Positions 30,295-43,000 of a stretch of 64,000 nucleotides of DNA are shown piece after piece. The stretch is from positions 1,860,001 to 1,924,000 of the forward strand of contig JAQSEB010000012.1 in assembly GCA_030063045.1 (NCBI GenBank), given 5' to 3'. Both the position numbers and the translations under genes were made by a program. Each line of letters starts with the position of its first letter. Position 1 is the first letter of the stretch. Source of the DNA: Pratylenchus scribneri. Lineage: Eukaryota; Nematoda; Chromadorea; Rhabditida; Pratylenchidae. The notes below the pieces were generated by a model. It made no database searches, was not told the origin of the DNA, and was given only the letters and a program-made list of their open reading frames with translations.

Positions 30295-30515
30295 ATTCGT
30301 GTCGAAAAATTATTATTTTCTTTTAGGCCATATAACTTGGCCAATTCAAACTTTATTAAGATTCCTTAGCCTCTGGCCCTTAGCCTTTAATCTCAGGCCT
30401 GCCCTGAACCTAACCCTAGTCCTACAGTAAACCCCTGGTTATACAAAAAAAATATAAACCAAAAACAGTTTGAGACATTATATCCTATTCGGCATTTTCA
30501 GCAATTTTTTCGACA
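30295..30515. repeat. Foldback, second copy of the GTGTCGAAAAA family
   Basis: TTCGTGTCGAAAAATTATTATTTTC then AGGCCATATAACTTGGCCAA opens the element. The right arm is more diverged (TTATATCCTATTCGGC...TTTTTTCGACAAA). The interior has the same TAACCCTAGTCCTA-type run as the copy at 25990-26163. It lies upstream of the secreted-protein gene. Confidence 0.65.
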
Positions 30516-30964
30516 AATTAAATATTTCCTTTTTATTTATTTGGAAACATTTCAATTCATCCTATATTTTATTTTATGGTCAAAAAAATTTGACCAATAT
30601 GGCAGGTAAACAAATAAGTTTTTAAAAATTATTTTTAGGAATTGGTATTTTATTTATTTGGTTAATTTTTAATGGAAAGATTTTCTGAAACAAAAATTTT
30701 TAATATTTTTTGAAATTAATGGAATAAAAATTTATGTAATGAACTACGGAATGAGGCTGTCTGAAATGCCAGCAGCATAATTTTATATTAGCCAATTTTT
30801 ACGCGAGTCGAGAAATCTATTCCCCTCTCTGCAAATGCAAAATCGCGCGCATTTTTTTTTCGTTTCTTTTTAAAAGGGCATTTTTACGAAATATTTCTTC
30901 CTGCAAAAGCAAACTGCAAATTTGATCATCCTATCACATAAGTAATTTAGCCTTATAAGACAAG

Positions 30965-31267
30965 TTGGAATTGATTGATGCAGGTAACTTGGCTATATGC
31001 GCTCACACAATAAATTTTATAACCAAATGGCCATATTATATTGCTTCTCGCGCAATTCAGTCACCTCATTCAATCGATTTTGTGGCCCCATTTGAAGGCA
31101 TGCTAATAACAGCGGATGAGGAATGGGTGAGGATGAGGACTGAGGAGAGGGAAAAAGTAAGGTTGGCAAATGAATTGAATTGGGGAAGGAATGAATGGAT
31201 GATCCCTCTTTCCCTCTATTGCTTATCCAAAATTTTGAAAATTTTAATATTTTCATATTTTATGTAA
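30965..31267 (+). CDS. Possible small gene or lone exon, 100 codons
   Basis: An open frame starting MELIDAGNLAICAHT with a fairly protein-like middle (PYYIASRAIQSPHSIDF, ADEEWVRMRTEEREKVRLANELNWGRNEW) in a locally GC-richer patch. No family is recognised and no upstream or downstream exon could be linked. The GATGCAG before GTAACT at about 30985 could also be a splice donor. Treated as hypothetical. Confidence 0.3.
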   Translation: MELIDAGNLAICAHTINFITKWPYYIASRAIQSPHSIDFVAPFEGMLITADEEWVRMRTEEREKVRLANELNWGRNEWMIPLSLYCLSKILKILIFSYFM

Positions 31268-31592
31268 ATAATATTTTCATTTTATTTATTTTATTTCACT
31301 TGACATCTGACGTGGCGATTTTCCATTAAATATACAAAAAAATTTTAAAGAAAAGCGTGAATTTGAAAAATTTTAGGTTTGAGTTGGTGATAAAATTTTT
31401 ATTCAAGGATTATTAAATTTACTGTCTCTATATTTTTTAATTCTTCGTGAGTAATTTGTTGAATGGAGAATGGGCAATGTCGGGGCCCATCACATCACTT
31501 TCTTTCACAAGCACTAAATATAAATACTATGAATTATAATTATTTGATAAAGTGGAAATGGAAATGAAATTTTCATGTTACGACATTTGCGG

Positions 31593-31741
31593 CAGGACTG
31601 GGGCCGCAACTCAAAAATGCCGCAATTGCGACAATCGCAACCGCAATTAAATCGAAAAGTTAAGGGCCTCCCTTTACTTTTTTCATTATTTTTCAAAATT
31701 TTCCCGAAAAATACCAAATCGCAATTGCGGCCCCAGCCCTG
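31593..31741. mobile_element. hAT MITE with GCAATTGCG motif interior
   Basis: A 149-bp element starting CAGGACTGGGGCCGCAA and ending TTGCGGCCCCAGCCCTG, flanked by the perfect 8-bp duplication ATTTGCGG (31585-31592 and 31742-31749). The interior is short repeats of TGCGGCAATTGCG and CGCAACCGCAATT plus an AT spacer. Confidence 0.92.
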
Positions 31742-31813
31742 ATTTGCGGACGCGACAATTGCTGACGATAGGGTATGGTGCCGATCGTAATAAAGCCGCG
31801 GTGGATTAGTTTA

Positions 31814-32010
31814 GAGCATTTTATTAAGCTTAAAATTAGCTACAAAATGATAGCCAATGTTAAATATTCACCAAGTCATGGCCAATAAAGGCTAGAAACA
31901 CAATTTTAATTAAACCAATGGTTTTTAGCCATAACTCGATGAATATTCAACATTGGCTCATGCATTTTGATATCATTTTTGTAGCTAATTTGAAGCTTAG
32001 TAAAATGCTA
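31814..32010. repeat. Foldback, second copy of the TTTATTAGGC...GCTACAAAAT family
   Basis: Arms GAGCATTTTATTAAGCTTAA then AATTAGCTACAAAATGATA, and an inverted right arm ending GCTTAGTAAAATGCT. The centre has ATATTCACCAAGTCATGGCC and its inverse. Same family as 26587-26795. Confidence 0.8.
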
Positions 32011-32323
32011 CAAACAATGTCATCGCAGCTTTATTAAAAAAGGTAACAGACCATTTCGTCCGCAATTGTCGTACAGCCATTTGAATTTCAGCTGCTATAG
32101 CAGACAATGCAGTAGAGAGACAAGAGATGAATATTATATAAGTACATAAAATTATTTTATTTCAATTTATCCAAAATATTCGAGTGAACCAAAAACAAAA
32201 TTAATAAATTTAGATGGATAATCTCAAATTCAACTATTAAATTGAAAAATTTAATGAATAAAAGAATTGATTGATTGATTTATCTTTACGCTTTGCTTTA
32301 CGCCATCATATTCCTCAAAATTC

Positions 32324-33344
32324 TTATTCAAAAACTTGTTTAAATTCGTTGAATTGCCATTTGTTCTGGTCAAAATTCACACGAACTGAATCATCAGCAG
32401 AGAACAAATTGATGGCCGGGAAAAGTTTGAGGTCGACAAATTTAGATGGTAATTCAGCCTTACCTAAATTTGAAATATTTACATTTTTTTCAGTTATTTT
32501 TCATTTACCAAGCAATTTTCCATGGAAAGTTGAGAAGCATTCCATTTTGGAATTTGACTGATAGATTATTCCAATGCCAACCACATTCCCTTTTTTGAAT
32601 GATTCATGGGCATTGCCGAATGCGGTCCATTTTCCATCAATCCAAATTCCTCCTTTATCGAATATTCCAATTGAAGAAGTATTCCCATCTCCAAGCCATT
32701 TGCCTTCCAATTGAATTTGTTGGCTACAAAACCCAATGACAATGCTGGCACTGTTAAAAAGAGAATGATGCTGTTATTGGTTACATAAAAATGATTATAA
32801 CAAAGGGAAATATTTATTTTGCAGAAAAAAAATATTGAAAATTGCGAAGTTTATACCGGTTCAGCGGTTTGTCCAAAAGATATACCACTGGATAGAGCTC
32901 ATCAAGATGCGTCGATTGGTATATAATTTGTCATGTTTAATTGGTTTTGAACCAAAATCCATAAAATGGTTTAAGTGGTTTAAAACTTTTAATTTTTTGA
33001 TCAAACCATGAAAAAATATATATCCGCGTCTCGACGAGATCTATCGATTGGGTATAAGGTTTGGAAGTCAAGGACAAACCGTTAAAACGTTATAAATTTT
33101 ACTACATTTTCAATATTCTTTTCTGCAAATTAAATGCTATCCTTTTAATAAATATTAGAAATCAGAAATTTAATAATAAAAATTGGATAAGTATAATTTT
33201 CGAATAAAATGCTATTAAAAATCAAATTAATTTACTTTGATTTGTTGAGAATTTGCACCTCAAAAAAGAAGGCAATTCTTGGTTTATTAATGCACCTCAA
33301 ATTGAATGATGGAATTGGCGAAATTGCACGAATACAATTCCATG
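32324..33344 (-). pseudogene. SPRY-domain gene lacking its 5' exons (SPRY-1)
   Basis: Three exons in consistent phase: 33236-33344 (CIRAISPIPSF, FFFEVQILNK), about 32510-32750 (IVIGFC, GGIWIDGKW, GNVVGIGII, MECFSTFHGKLL) and 32324-about 32470 (KAELPSKFVDLKLFPAINL, ending FKQVFE). They match exons 3-5 of the SPRY gene at 34218, covering the core of a B30.2/SPRY protein-interaction domain. The first two exons (start codon and about 77 residues) are not found in the 870 bp before the divergently transcribed neighbour, so the gene is probably truncated. The reading frame of the remaining exons is intact. Its first intron holds a foldback element. A distant or diverged 5' exon cannot be excluded. 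Confidence 0.65.
32850..33110. repeat. Foldback element carrying the GATGCGTC core
   Basis: Inverted halves: AGCTCATCAAGATGCGTCGATTGGTATA (about 32896-32923) and TATATCCGCGTCTCGACGAGATCTA (about 33018-33043), with outer arms GTTTATACCGGTTCAGCGGTTTGTC / GACAAACCGTTAAAACGTTATAAAT. It lies within an intron of the truncated SPRY gene. Confidence 0.75.
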
Positions 33345-33409
33345 CTAAAATAATAATTATATATAATATAAAAAGAAATGTCAGGCGGTTTTTTGGGTAA
33401 AATAAGGTT

Positions 33410-34217
33410 CGGTTTGAGTGTAGGGGGGTGGGACCTGGAAAACTGCATCCATTTAGGGCAAAATTAATGAATTTAAACATGGTTTGGGATGAGGTTCGAT
33501 TTGGCCAGGTCGTTAGCAGAGGGGGAAAACGGGTTTTTGGACTTTGAATTTGGCCACATTTTTTAAATTTTCGGTTATAACTTTTTTGTATATGAATATT
33601 TTGAAATTTTTTTTGGCCTATGACCCGCACCCAAGTGGGGGCTTCAAAATGGTATATAGAATGTTGGGCTGCGCAGCTTGGCCTAGGAGGAGTTTGTTAA
33701 CTTCTATGCGCAAGTCATGATTTGGCCATATCCCGCCCCAGAGCTAACCCTATATAAAATGTCGGAGATGGGAGGTAGGGTGGGGGTGGGAGTTAAAGTT
33801 CATTAAGTTCAAAGTTCATTCTTCATTCTCATCCACAGCACAGATAGAATAAATATAGGAATTCAAATTCAATATTTTTAATTACTCATTCTGTTGATGC
33901 TTGATTTATATGAGTAGTAATAGCAAATAAAATTCAAATATTTCCTCAAGGCCATTTCCCATCCATTCATTTCAGTAATTTATAAATTATAATTTTCCAA
34001 TTTTTAATCTGGCATTGGCATTTGATGACCAATTTTAACCCATAAAATGTACATTTTTCTTCCACTGACGAAAATTTGTATTCGTTTGAAAATTCCGAAT
34101 TCAATATGCAATACCTTTTAAAAATGCATATTTATAATAATAAAGTTTAAAATGTTCAATTATAATTTTAGATTATTTACTAAAAAATAATTTCTCACAA
34201 ATCTAAATTGATGAAAA
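33410..34217. other. Intergenic region between divergent SPRY genes
   Basis: A GC-richer patch at 33410-33800 includes CTATATAAAATG at about 33752, a TATA-like sequence for the plus-strand gene. The part 33840-34215 recurs with some divergence at 52200-52580 (TTTTTAATTACTCATTCT, CAAATATTTCCTCAAGGC, AATCTGGCATTGGCA), showing that this upstream region was included in the later tandem duplication. Confidence 0.55.
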
Positions 34218-35098
34218 ATGCTTCAAAACCGTATTCATCGTCGTGGATTACCTGTTGAATTGATTAACGAATTATTCGGCTCAATGCCATTGGAAAATGC
34301 TTTCGAATTTCTGGCCAAAATGCCAAATGGCCTTTTGGCAAGAAATGTTCAAATGGTCAACGGCACAAAAGAGGTGCGAATTAAAATTAAAATGTTTATA
34401 GAAAATTAGAAATACTAATGAATTTTTAGGGAATGAAGGAAAACAAATTGAATGCATGGGATTGTGGATCCAAATTGACTATTTCTGACGATGGATTGGA
34501 AGCAAAGTATAATGGGAATGGCATCGCATCTGGCAAAAATTAAAATTATATTTCTTTTTAATTATTATATTTTAGGGAGGAATTCGGTTCGAACTATTTT
34601 TCCAATTCCATCTTATTTGAATGGCGTCAAAAAACCAACACTTAAATTTTATTTTGAAGTGCAAATACTCGAAAAAATTATCTGGTAAAATTTTTTTGTC
34701 AGAATTTAATGATTAACGAAAATTATAAATAATCAATATTTTATTTTTAGTGATTGGTTAATTTGGATTGGATTTTGTTGTGATCAATTTTCGCTGGAGT
34801 ACAAATGGCTTGATTTGGAAAATAATTCAAATTCAATTGTATTTGGGAGCAAATACTATGGAATTTGGATTGATGGATTTTGGAACAAATTTGCAAATGA
34901 TAATAATGGATATTTCAAGAAAGGCGATTTTGCTGGCTTGGGCATAATTCAGCACCAGAATTCAGCTCAATTGGAATGTTTTTTCACTGCGAATGGCTAT
35001 TTCATAGGTAAAATAATTTAAATTTTTAAATTTTTCATTTATAAAATTAAATAATTAAAGGGAAAGCCAAATTGCCTGCGAAATTTGCCGATCTTCAA

Positions 35099-35617
35099 TG
35101 TGACATATTCATATTCAACTATATTAAATTAATTTCTTTTTAACTTATTTTTGTTCACAAATCCAACATCATATTGTAAACCTTAAACGCCCATTGGACA
35201 GAATCTCTCCGCCCCCTATGCTTTATAAACCGATCATTCTTCTCTTCTTCAGATCAGTTCCATCCATTCTCCCTCCAGCCCATTGCCTATCCTTCCTGTC
35301 AATCACTTTTTACCGCATTCCCATGAATTGCCTTTAATTCACATTAATTTCCCTCACCACATTTTCACTTAATAAAATGATGTTGGAAATAATGAATTCG
35401 ATCGTCAAATAATAATAAAGAGTCTAGGAAGGGAATTACTAATTTAGGCGGGACTGGCCGGATCCTAAGCTCTTTTTTGGGTTTTGGACAACCGCCCAGA
35501 TCTTCGAACCACCGTTGAACGCTATACTCGAATCTTCAACTCCAATTTGGCTCACATCTCCCATTCCCTTCCCAATTCAATCCCCATTTTCCATTTCCCA
35601 AAAGTGAGCCCGTCACA
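35099..35617 (+). repeat. 5' LTR
   Basis: 519 bp, TGTGACATATTC at the start and GTGAGCCCGTCACA at the end. It contains TTTATAAA at 35222-35229 (TATA-like) and AATAAA at 35371-35376, giving a plausible U3-R-U5 layout. Confidence 0.95.
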
Positions 35618-35635
35618 TGGAGGTCCTAGGCGGAT
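35618..35635 (+). other. Primer-binding site
   Basis: TGGAGGTCCTAGGCGG follows the 5' LTR directly. TGG is the complement of the tRNA CCA end, and the rest should pair with the 3' end of the priming tRNA, which I could not identify. Confidence 0.7.
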
Positions 35636-37025
35636 ACGCCCAAATAAAAATAACCCCAAACAATATAGCAATCCAACTTTGAATTTGAAATGTTTGGAGG
35701 AAAATAAAAAGTCAAAGAAATGGAAGGAAAATATTTGTGAATAAATTAATTTTGGAAAAAATTGGCGAGGTAAAAGGAAAATGGTCGCATCCGAAAGACC
35801 GATTGCCGCTCATTCTTTTCCATTTTTATGGAACAAACGAATTTGAAAGAACCGCCGGAAAGTCGGAAAAGATAGAAGGGTGCAATCTAAAACATTTTAT
35901 GCAAATGAGTCTCCCGCCGGCAATGAGATCCTTGAAATGTTTATTTCCCAAAATCCTTATTTTCGCCGCTAAACAAACTTTCAAATTTTGCCTAGAAAAA
36001 AAGGAAAAGAACAAATCTGTGCGCACAGGACATTTTAGCTGGTTGGAAAGGCGCCATTCCGACCTCAATCAAAAAGGATTTTAAGCAAATTTGAAAGTCT
36101 TTTAAGGATCCCTTACACTAATGCCGCAATTTTAAATACAAATTCTCCAATTATTTTTCAGTCAATTGGAAATTGTGATTTCTTCTATTAAGCAATCGAA
36201 ATAATCCAAAATTAAGGAGAATTAGACTCGAAATTTGGAAAATAATGGCCAACAAGCAAAAATTACCTAATTTCATTGAATTTACTCAACTTTGTTGGGC
36301 TTAAAAATGAAAATGAATTAACCCAACTCTCTTTAGGAAAAATAATTTTAGGTTACTGTACTCTTCCGTCTCCCTTGAACTTTTTGTTGGAAGAATGGGT
36401 AATGCCATTGGCATTTTTCTTATCGGGGCGATCGCCAAAATAAAGGGCAGCTGGCACAACCTTTTCCCCTACAGTCTGCGGAAAGGATGCCTGCCATTCT
36501 TCGTTGTTTCCGAAGAAGCTCCGCCCAAGCTAATCCTTCTACCCTAAAGCCATTTCATCGCCATTTTCATTAGTCAGCAAATTCAAACTTAGAATCTTGC
36601 TTTTGCTTAATCCCAATTGCCCATTTTCCGCGCGATTATCCAGGATTTCATTAATTTTTCCTAAATTTCAGCGCAAAAACTTCAAAACAAAACCTAACTG
36701 CTTTAAAACCAAATCTTGAACAAATTTTAAATAAATTTTTCTCAAAATAAAAAACCCCATAACAAACAAATCCCTATTCACATCCCTATCTACTAAAATC
36801 CTTTTATAAATTTATCCTCTCAATTCCCATTTCTTTTAAATAAATTCCCTTTGTTTTCCTAAATTTTCCTCCTCTAAAGTAAATTTCAAAAAAAAAAATA
36901 TAAACAAAACAAACAAAAAAAAAACACATATATAAAACACAAATATTGCTCCTTTAACAAGACTTCAAGAACGAAATCTAATTAAAAATTTCTTTAAAAA
37001 CTTTCTAAATTTCTTTGACGAAAAC
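35636..37025 (+). other. Retrotransposon leader region
   Basis: Non-coding region of about 1.4 kb between the primer-binding site and the gag start. Short open frames (such as 35737-36084) have no recognised motif. The last 200 bp are A/C-rich, as expected for an unstructured leader before the ATG at 37026. Confidence 0.55.
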
Positions 37026-40000
37026 ATGGCCCAACCCCAACAAAATGATGTTTTCGCTCGGTTAAATGAACTTAATGATGTGTTAGATGAAATTAAGGAA
37101 AAAATGAATCCCCCTAAGCTCCAAAACATATCCCCTCCTCATTTTAAAGGTCGGGATGACCCGAAGGATTTTGAACAGTTTGTCAAAGAATATTGCCGGG
37201 TAGGAGATGCATTAGGCTGGACAGAGGAAATTTTGGCAAAAAGCCTTCCTTCCTGCCTTGAGGGCGAAGCATTAGCTATTTACGAAATGCTAGATGAGGA
37301 TGAAAGAGACACCTGGGAAAATATTAAGACAAACCTCACCCAAAAATTCTCCCAAGATAGCGATGCCGAAACATTGGCACGTCTCCAAATAGCGGGTAGA
37401 AAGCAAAAATTTGGTGAAAGTGTTGCCGAATATGGCCATGCCATAGAGCAACTAGTTAGAAAAGCCTACCCCACCGCCAAAAATTACACCCCAGTACAAA
37501 GGCAATCCATTGCGGTTGACAGCTTTATTCAAGGGCTAAAAAAGGAACTGAAAGAAGTCCTCTGTAGGCAAGTTAAACCGGCCACACTTGCCGACGCAAT
37601 TAATAATGCACAAAAAGAGGAGTTTCACATCCGCTTATTCGCTGATGAAAATGAAAAAGAGACCAAACAAGCCCGATTGGAAAAGGAATATATTAGAATT
37701 TCTAAAGAGGTGGAACAATTAAAAACTCAATTGGCGGAAAATAAAAAGGAAACCATAAATGCCATTGTTCCCAGTGCACCTCCGCCTATTCATCCCCCAA
37801 ATAATATGCCGACTAATTTCCAACATCCATATTGGCCTCCCCCAAATAATTATAGACCATATTGGCAACCACATCAAAATTGGCCGCCTCGGCGCCGCCT
37901 TCCTCCTTATTTCCAACGAAATAGAAATCGTTTTGGGCAAAATTCCAATAAAAATTCAGGGCAGCAGGAACAAAAAGAGCCCAATCCCACTCCCCCAAAT
38001 CCAAATAATTTGAGAGGACGAATTTTCCCTCATAATCGCCCATCGAGAGGCAGGGCTGGATATCCAATTATGCCCTATATGCTTTCCCTTATTACAATTC
38101 TCTCTTTCTTTACCCTAATTTCGGCAAATAAAATATGTGGTGAAATCAAATTAAATTGCGATAATAAAATTGAAGTTAATGTCGCCAAATGCTCTAAGCA
38201 AAATATTACGGAATGCTATATCTATGATTTTAATGCATATAATTTGCCCGATGATGAAGGCAAAATTAGACGAAATGTGATTAATAAAGGAGAAATGGAA
38301 AGGCAAAAGTCGAATATGAAATTAAATAAAGAGGAATGCGATGAATTAATCCATCCAAAAATAATCCCCATGTCAATGAATGAAATCTCCACATGGAATT
38401 TTAATGAAAAATATCCTGGAGACAGACTTTGTCCAGAAAAATATCTTGAATATAATTTATTTTGGGGAAAATCTTTTTCGGAAGATGGAATCCATCTTAC
38501 TTCTGGTGTTTTTGGATTGGATTCTTGCCCAATTAAGCCGAATTTTTGTCAAATTGGAAATTATTTATACAGCTGGACAATTCCATACGAACTTCCTAAT
38601 TATGAATTAATGAAGAAAGCCAATAAATTAGTAGCCCAAAATAATGAAATTAAAAGTTGGCACCAAATTTGCCAGACATACAATTCACTTTTAAAGGAAG
38701 ACCAAATTTTCAACAAATGCAATCTTAATTCAATAGGAGATTGGATAAAAAATAAAGTTGAGGAATCTGAAAAATGGATTTCTAATATAGCCTCCAATGC
38801 ATCGAATGCAGTAAATAAAAAACTGAATGAAACAATAATAAGTGAACCATCAAATTTATTTAAACCAATATTGAACAAATTACAGCGCATTTTAGACACT
38901 ATTTTTTCGTGGATTAAATTCATCTTTTTTGCTATTATTTTACCAATATTAGCACTCTATTTGGGCATTAAAGGCTTTATTCTCTATAGACAAATTCGAA
39001 TTTTCATTCGAGGAATTGAATGGCCATGGAGAATTTTCAAAGTAAATATGGTTAATACTGGAACCGAAAACCCCGAATTAATCGTTAGATTTACGAAAAA
39101 TAATGAAAATATTGAAGCAAATAATAATGAGCCATCATGTTCAATTCAAACAGATACCCCAGTACAAAAAGCACAAATTTGTACAGTAGAGGCACATAAA
39201 CCAACAAAAATACAGTATCTAAATGCGAGCTGCTTTATGTACATCACTTATCCTCCCCAAGATCCATTATTTACCCATGCCCAAAATTCATTTCCCACAA
39301 TTCCTATTTCATTAAGTGGCCAATATATGTTGCAAGCATTTTTTGATACCGGCTCCACATTTTCATTCGGGCCTTTTCATTTATTAAATCTCCCGGGAAT
39401 GCAAATCGAGAATATTGATCCAATTTGGGTTAAAGTATTTGGAAATTATAATTTATGGTTCACAAAAGTTATACATTTTCGAATCAATCTTCTGGGATTG
39501 AAATATGTAAAAGCTAAATTTTTCATTTGTGAACAAGACTGTCCACTCGTCCTGGGACCGGACCATATTAATTCAGTGAGAAAAGCCGGAATTAAGACAT
39601 TTTTTGACGACAATGGAAACATAACCCTGGATCCAGTCGAATTATATTGGAAAATACAAGACAAAATTTTGGCCACATCAAATGAATCATTTTTATTATA
39701 TCCAGGCCATGGAAAATTAATTCAATTAAACATATATGGAAAAGTCGATCCAAAACAATCATATTTCTTTAGTCCAAATGTTTTGCATGGATTAAGCATT
39801 AAATCAAAACTTGTGGATGGAACAAATCAAAGTTTTGAAACTTTTGTCTCAAATGATACCCCTTTTCCTATTTTGACACAAGTTGGTCAAAAAATGATGA
39901 AAGCGGAAATTTTTGCTGAAAATCCGCATTACAGCCCACCAATTCTATACCAAGAAAGAGTGGAATACAATTTTAATCAAAATCCACAATATACCCCATT

Positions 40001-43000
40001 AACCCCAGATATTCCAGAAGAAGATGAATCAGAATCTGAATCCGATTCAGCAATAACTAGCTCGACTCTTTCCACTCCCTCTCTATTAAATTATGAGCTA
40101 GATCCGGAATGGAATAATTTTCAAAGCAATTTCCCAGCTTTACCAAGCATAGTTGAATTCTTTAGCAAAAGTAATACTATCGATACCAATATCCCCCAAT
40201 GTGTTATCCAAGGACAAATAAATGGCCATGAGACCCTAATGCTTTTTGATTCATGTGGGCAAAATTCAGTAATAAGGCAAACATATGCAAATAAAATAGA
40301 GGCTTTTCCCATATCCACAAATGAAAAAATTTATATTCATGCTGCTAATAATCCAAATTTTTCGGTTGAAGCACTGGGAAAAGTACTGATTTACTTAAAA
40401 ACAGGTCCTTCCGAACATTTGGAAGAAGTAATGGTTGTTCCCGATGATTATGTACCCCAGAATTTTGTAATTGGAAAGGATTTGATTAACAAAATATGTA
40501 AGGAATTCCATGGAATTGAATTATTGGACCAAGCAATTAAAATAGGCAATGAAAATATACCAATTTTAGAAAACCAAAAAGGCACCCAAATATTTATGTT
40601 CGCAACTCATTCTTCACAAAAGCCATTACCCATTTGCGAAATTTGGTGGCAAGATTCAATTGAAAAAGCTCGTGGTCCCACCGCTGTCTATGAAATGAAT
40701 ATTTGCCCAAAACATTTAATAAAAAGCGCTCCAATTTATGAAACTGAACCATTTTATTATAAGGGTGAAAATTATGAACAATACATACTTATGCAAGTAT
40801 TCGAACCGAATTATTGCGAGTTCCATCCCACTCCTTTAAGATTCTATATTTCAAATAAATTACCCTATATTATTTTGGGATTTAACGCAATAATGGAACT
40901 AGAAAATGCAAATAATTACTTATTTCCTCCCAATGAACAGGGAGTAATCATATTTTACAATCATGAGAAAAAACATGAAAATATAATACCCGAATTTCAA
41001 TATTCCATTGTTGAAGAAGATATTTCTGATGAGGAGGAAGATTTTATGAGGGAAAATAATCAAATTATTTTGGATTCGATAAATTCTATGGGCATTAATT
41101 CTATTATTCCTTTAATTTTTACCACAGTAAATGGAATATCAATCAAAACATTATTCGATACGGGTTCGAGCATAACATATTGCAGAAAGTCAACCCAAAA
41201 AATGTGTCAGTTGAAAGAAAGAAATAATCAGATTCTCCCCCAGGCAAAAACGGCAAATTCATCACGCATCAATTTTTTATCGTTATGTGAAGGTAGAATC
41301 CGGCTTGGCAACTTTGCCCTCGTTTTCCCTATTTATGTTGCCGAAGACAAAGATTGTCCGGCCCCATTATTAATAGGATCGGACTTGATCAAAAAAATAA
41401 ATAGCCATGGAAATTCAGTTAAATTGGAATTGGATAAAAATCAAATTGCAATCGGGGAAATACCGATTCCATTAATTTCCTTTATAGCAGTCGAAAATCG
41501 ACAAGAAAATCCTTCTGAAAATGCAATTCTTCCTCAAATTACAATGAATTTAGTTGAAGCATCGGATGATTATGTATTGGAATCTAGAACGGATAATTTA
41601 ATTTCGGGAAAAATTCAGGGGGAAGCAAAGAGTGAAAACTGCTTTTTAACAATTCCATCCCCGTTAAATCGAAATGAAGAATATATTATCATAGCCAGAG
41701 CTTTAGTAAAAACAGAGAAAACCAAAAATATTCCAATTAGAATTTTAAATCCCACAAATATGCCTGTTTCCATCAAAAAAGGAGAAATTATCGCGGCACT
41801 TGAATTAATTGAAGAAAACTCCATTATTCCAATAAAAATCGGGGAAAATGAGGAAATAAAGCATGAAAATGAATTCGAAATTATTGAAACCGAACAAATT
41901 AATTATATTCATTCGAATTCTCCTCAAAATGAACAATCTAAAATTGAATTGGATATTAATTTATCGGATACAAATTTATCATTAAAAGGACAGAAAAAAT
42001 TAAAGGAAATATTAAATAAACATTCAGGGGCATTTAATGAAAAGAATCAATACACAGGAAGCATAACTCACAGAATTGACATTATTCCTGGTACCACTCC
42101 TGTAGCCAGTAGAATGTATCCTACCCCTATACACCTAAGGGAAGAAACTCGCAAAATAATTGATAATTTGCTAAACGAAAAAATAATAGAGCCCTCAAAT
42201 TCACAATGGGCAAGCCCAATTCAGCTAGTACCCAAAAAGGATGGCACAATAAGATTTGCAATAGATTACAGAAAATTAAATAGCTATACAATACGCGAAG
42301 TTTATCATTTGCCCCTAATATCGGAAATAATAGATGAGGTGGCTGGAAAAAAATTATTTTCCTCTTTCGATCTAAGACAAGGTTTTTACCAAATCCCTCT
42401 TTTCGATGAACATAGGGATAGAACAGCCTTCACTTGTTTCATGGGCCTATTTCAATTCATTAAAATGCCCATGGGGTTAACCGGTGCCCCCAACACATTT
42501 ATGAACGCAATGAGAGAAATGAAACGTTACTTAAGCGCTAACTGTTTAATTTATCTTGATGATATTATCATCGCCAGTAGCAATGAAGACAAACATTTAG
42601 AGGACATTGAGAATTTCCTAAATGTTGTTGAAAAATTTGGTTTTTGTTTAAAACTTTCAAAATGTAATTTTGGCAAAAATGAGATAAAATATCTCGGCCA
42701 CCTCATATCAATGAAAGGAATACGGCCAGACCCCCAAGATTTAGCCGTCATAGACAAAATTGAACCCCCAAAATCGTTGAAAGAATTGCGAAGCTTTATC
42801 GGGGCTGCCTCCTATTTTCGAAAATATATAAAGGACTTTGCCATAATCATGTCCCCTCTGCATAAATTAACTAAGGAAAATGAATTTTTGCCCCCACAAA
42901 AATGGACACAAAATGAATGGAATGCCTTTAAGGCAATTAAAGAAAAGTTGAAATCAGCACCCGTTCTTTCGGCCCCTAATTTGAATAAAGAATTTGTTAT

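Noticed and set aside
33232..33630. 132-codon minus-strand ORF taken as a whole
   Set aside because: Only its last 36 codons are a SPRY exon (33236-33344); the rest is intron and intergenic sequence upstream of the splice acceptor.
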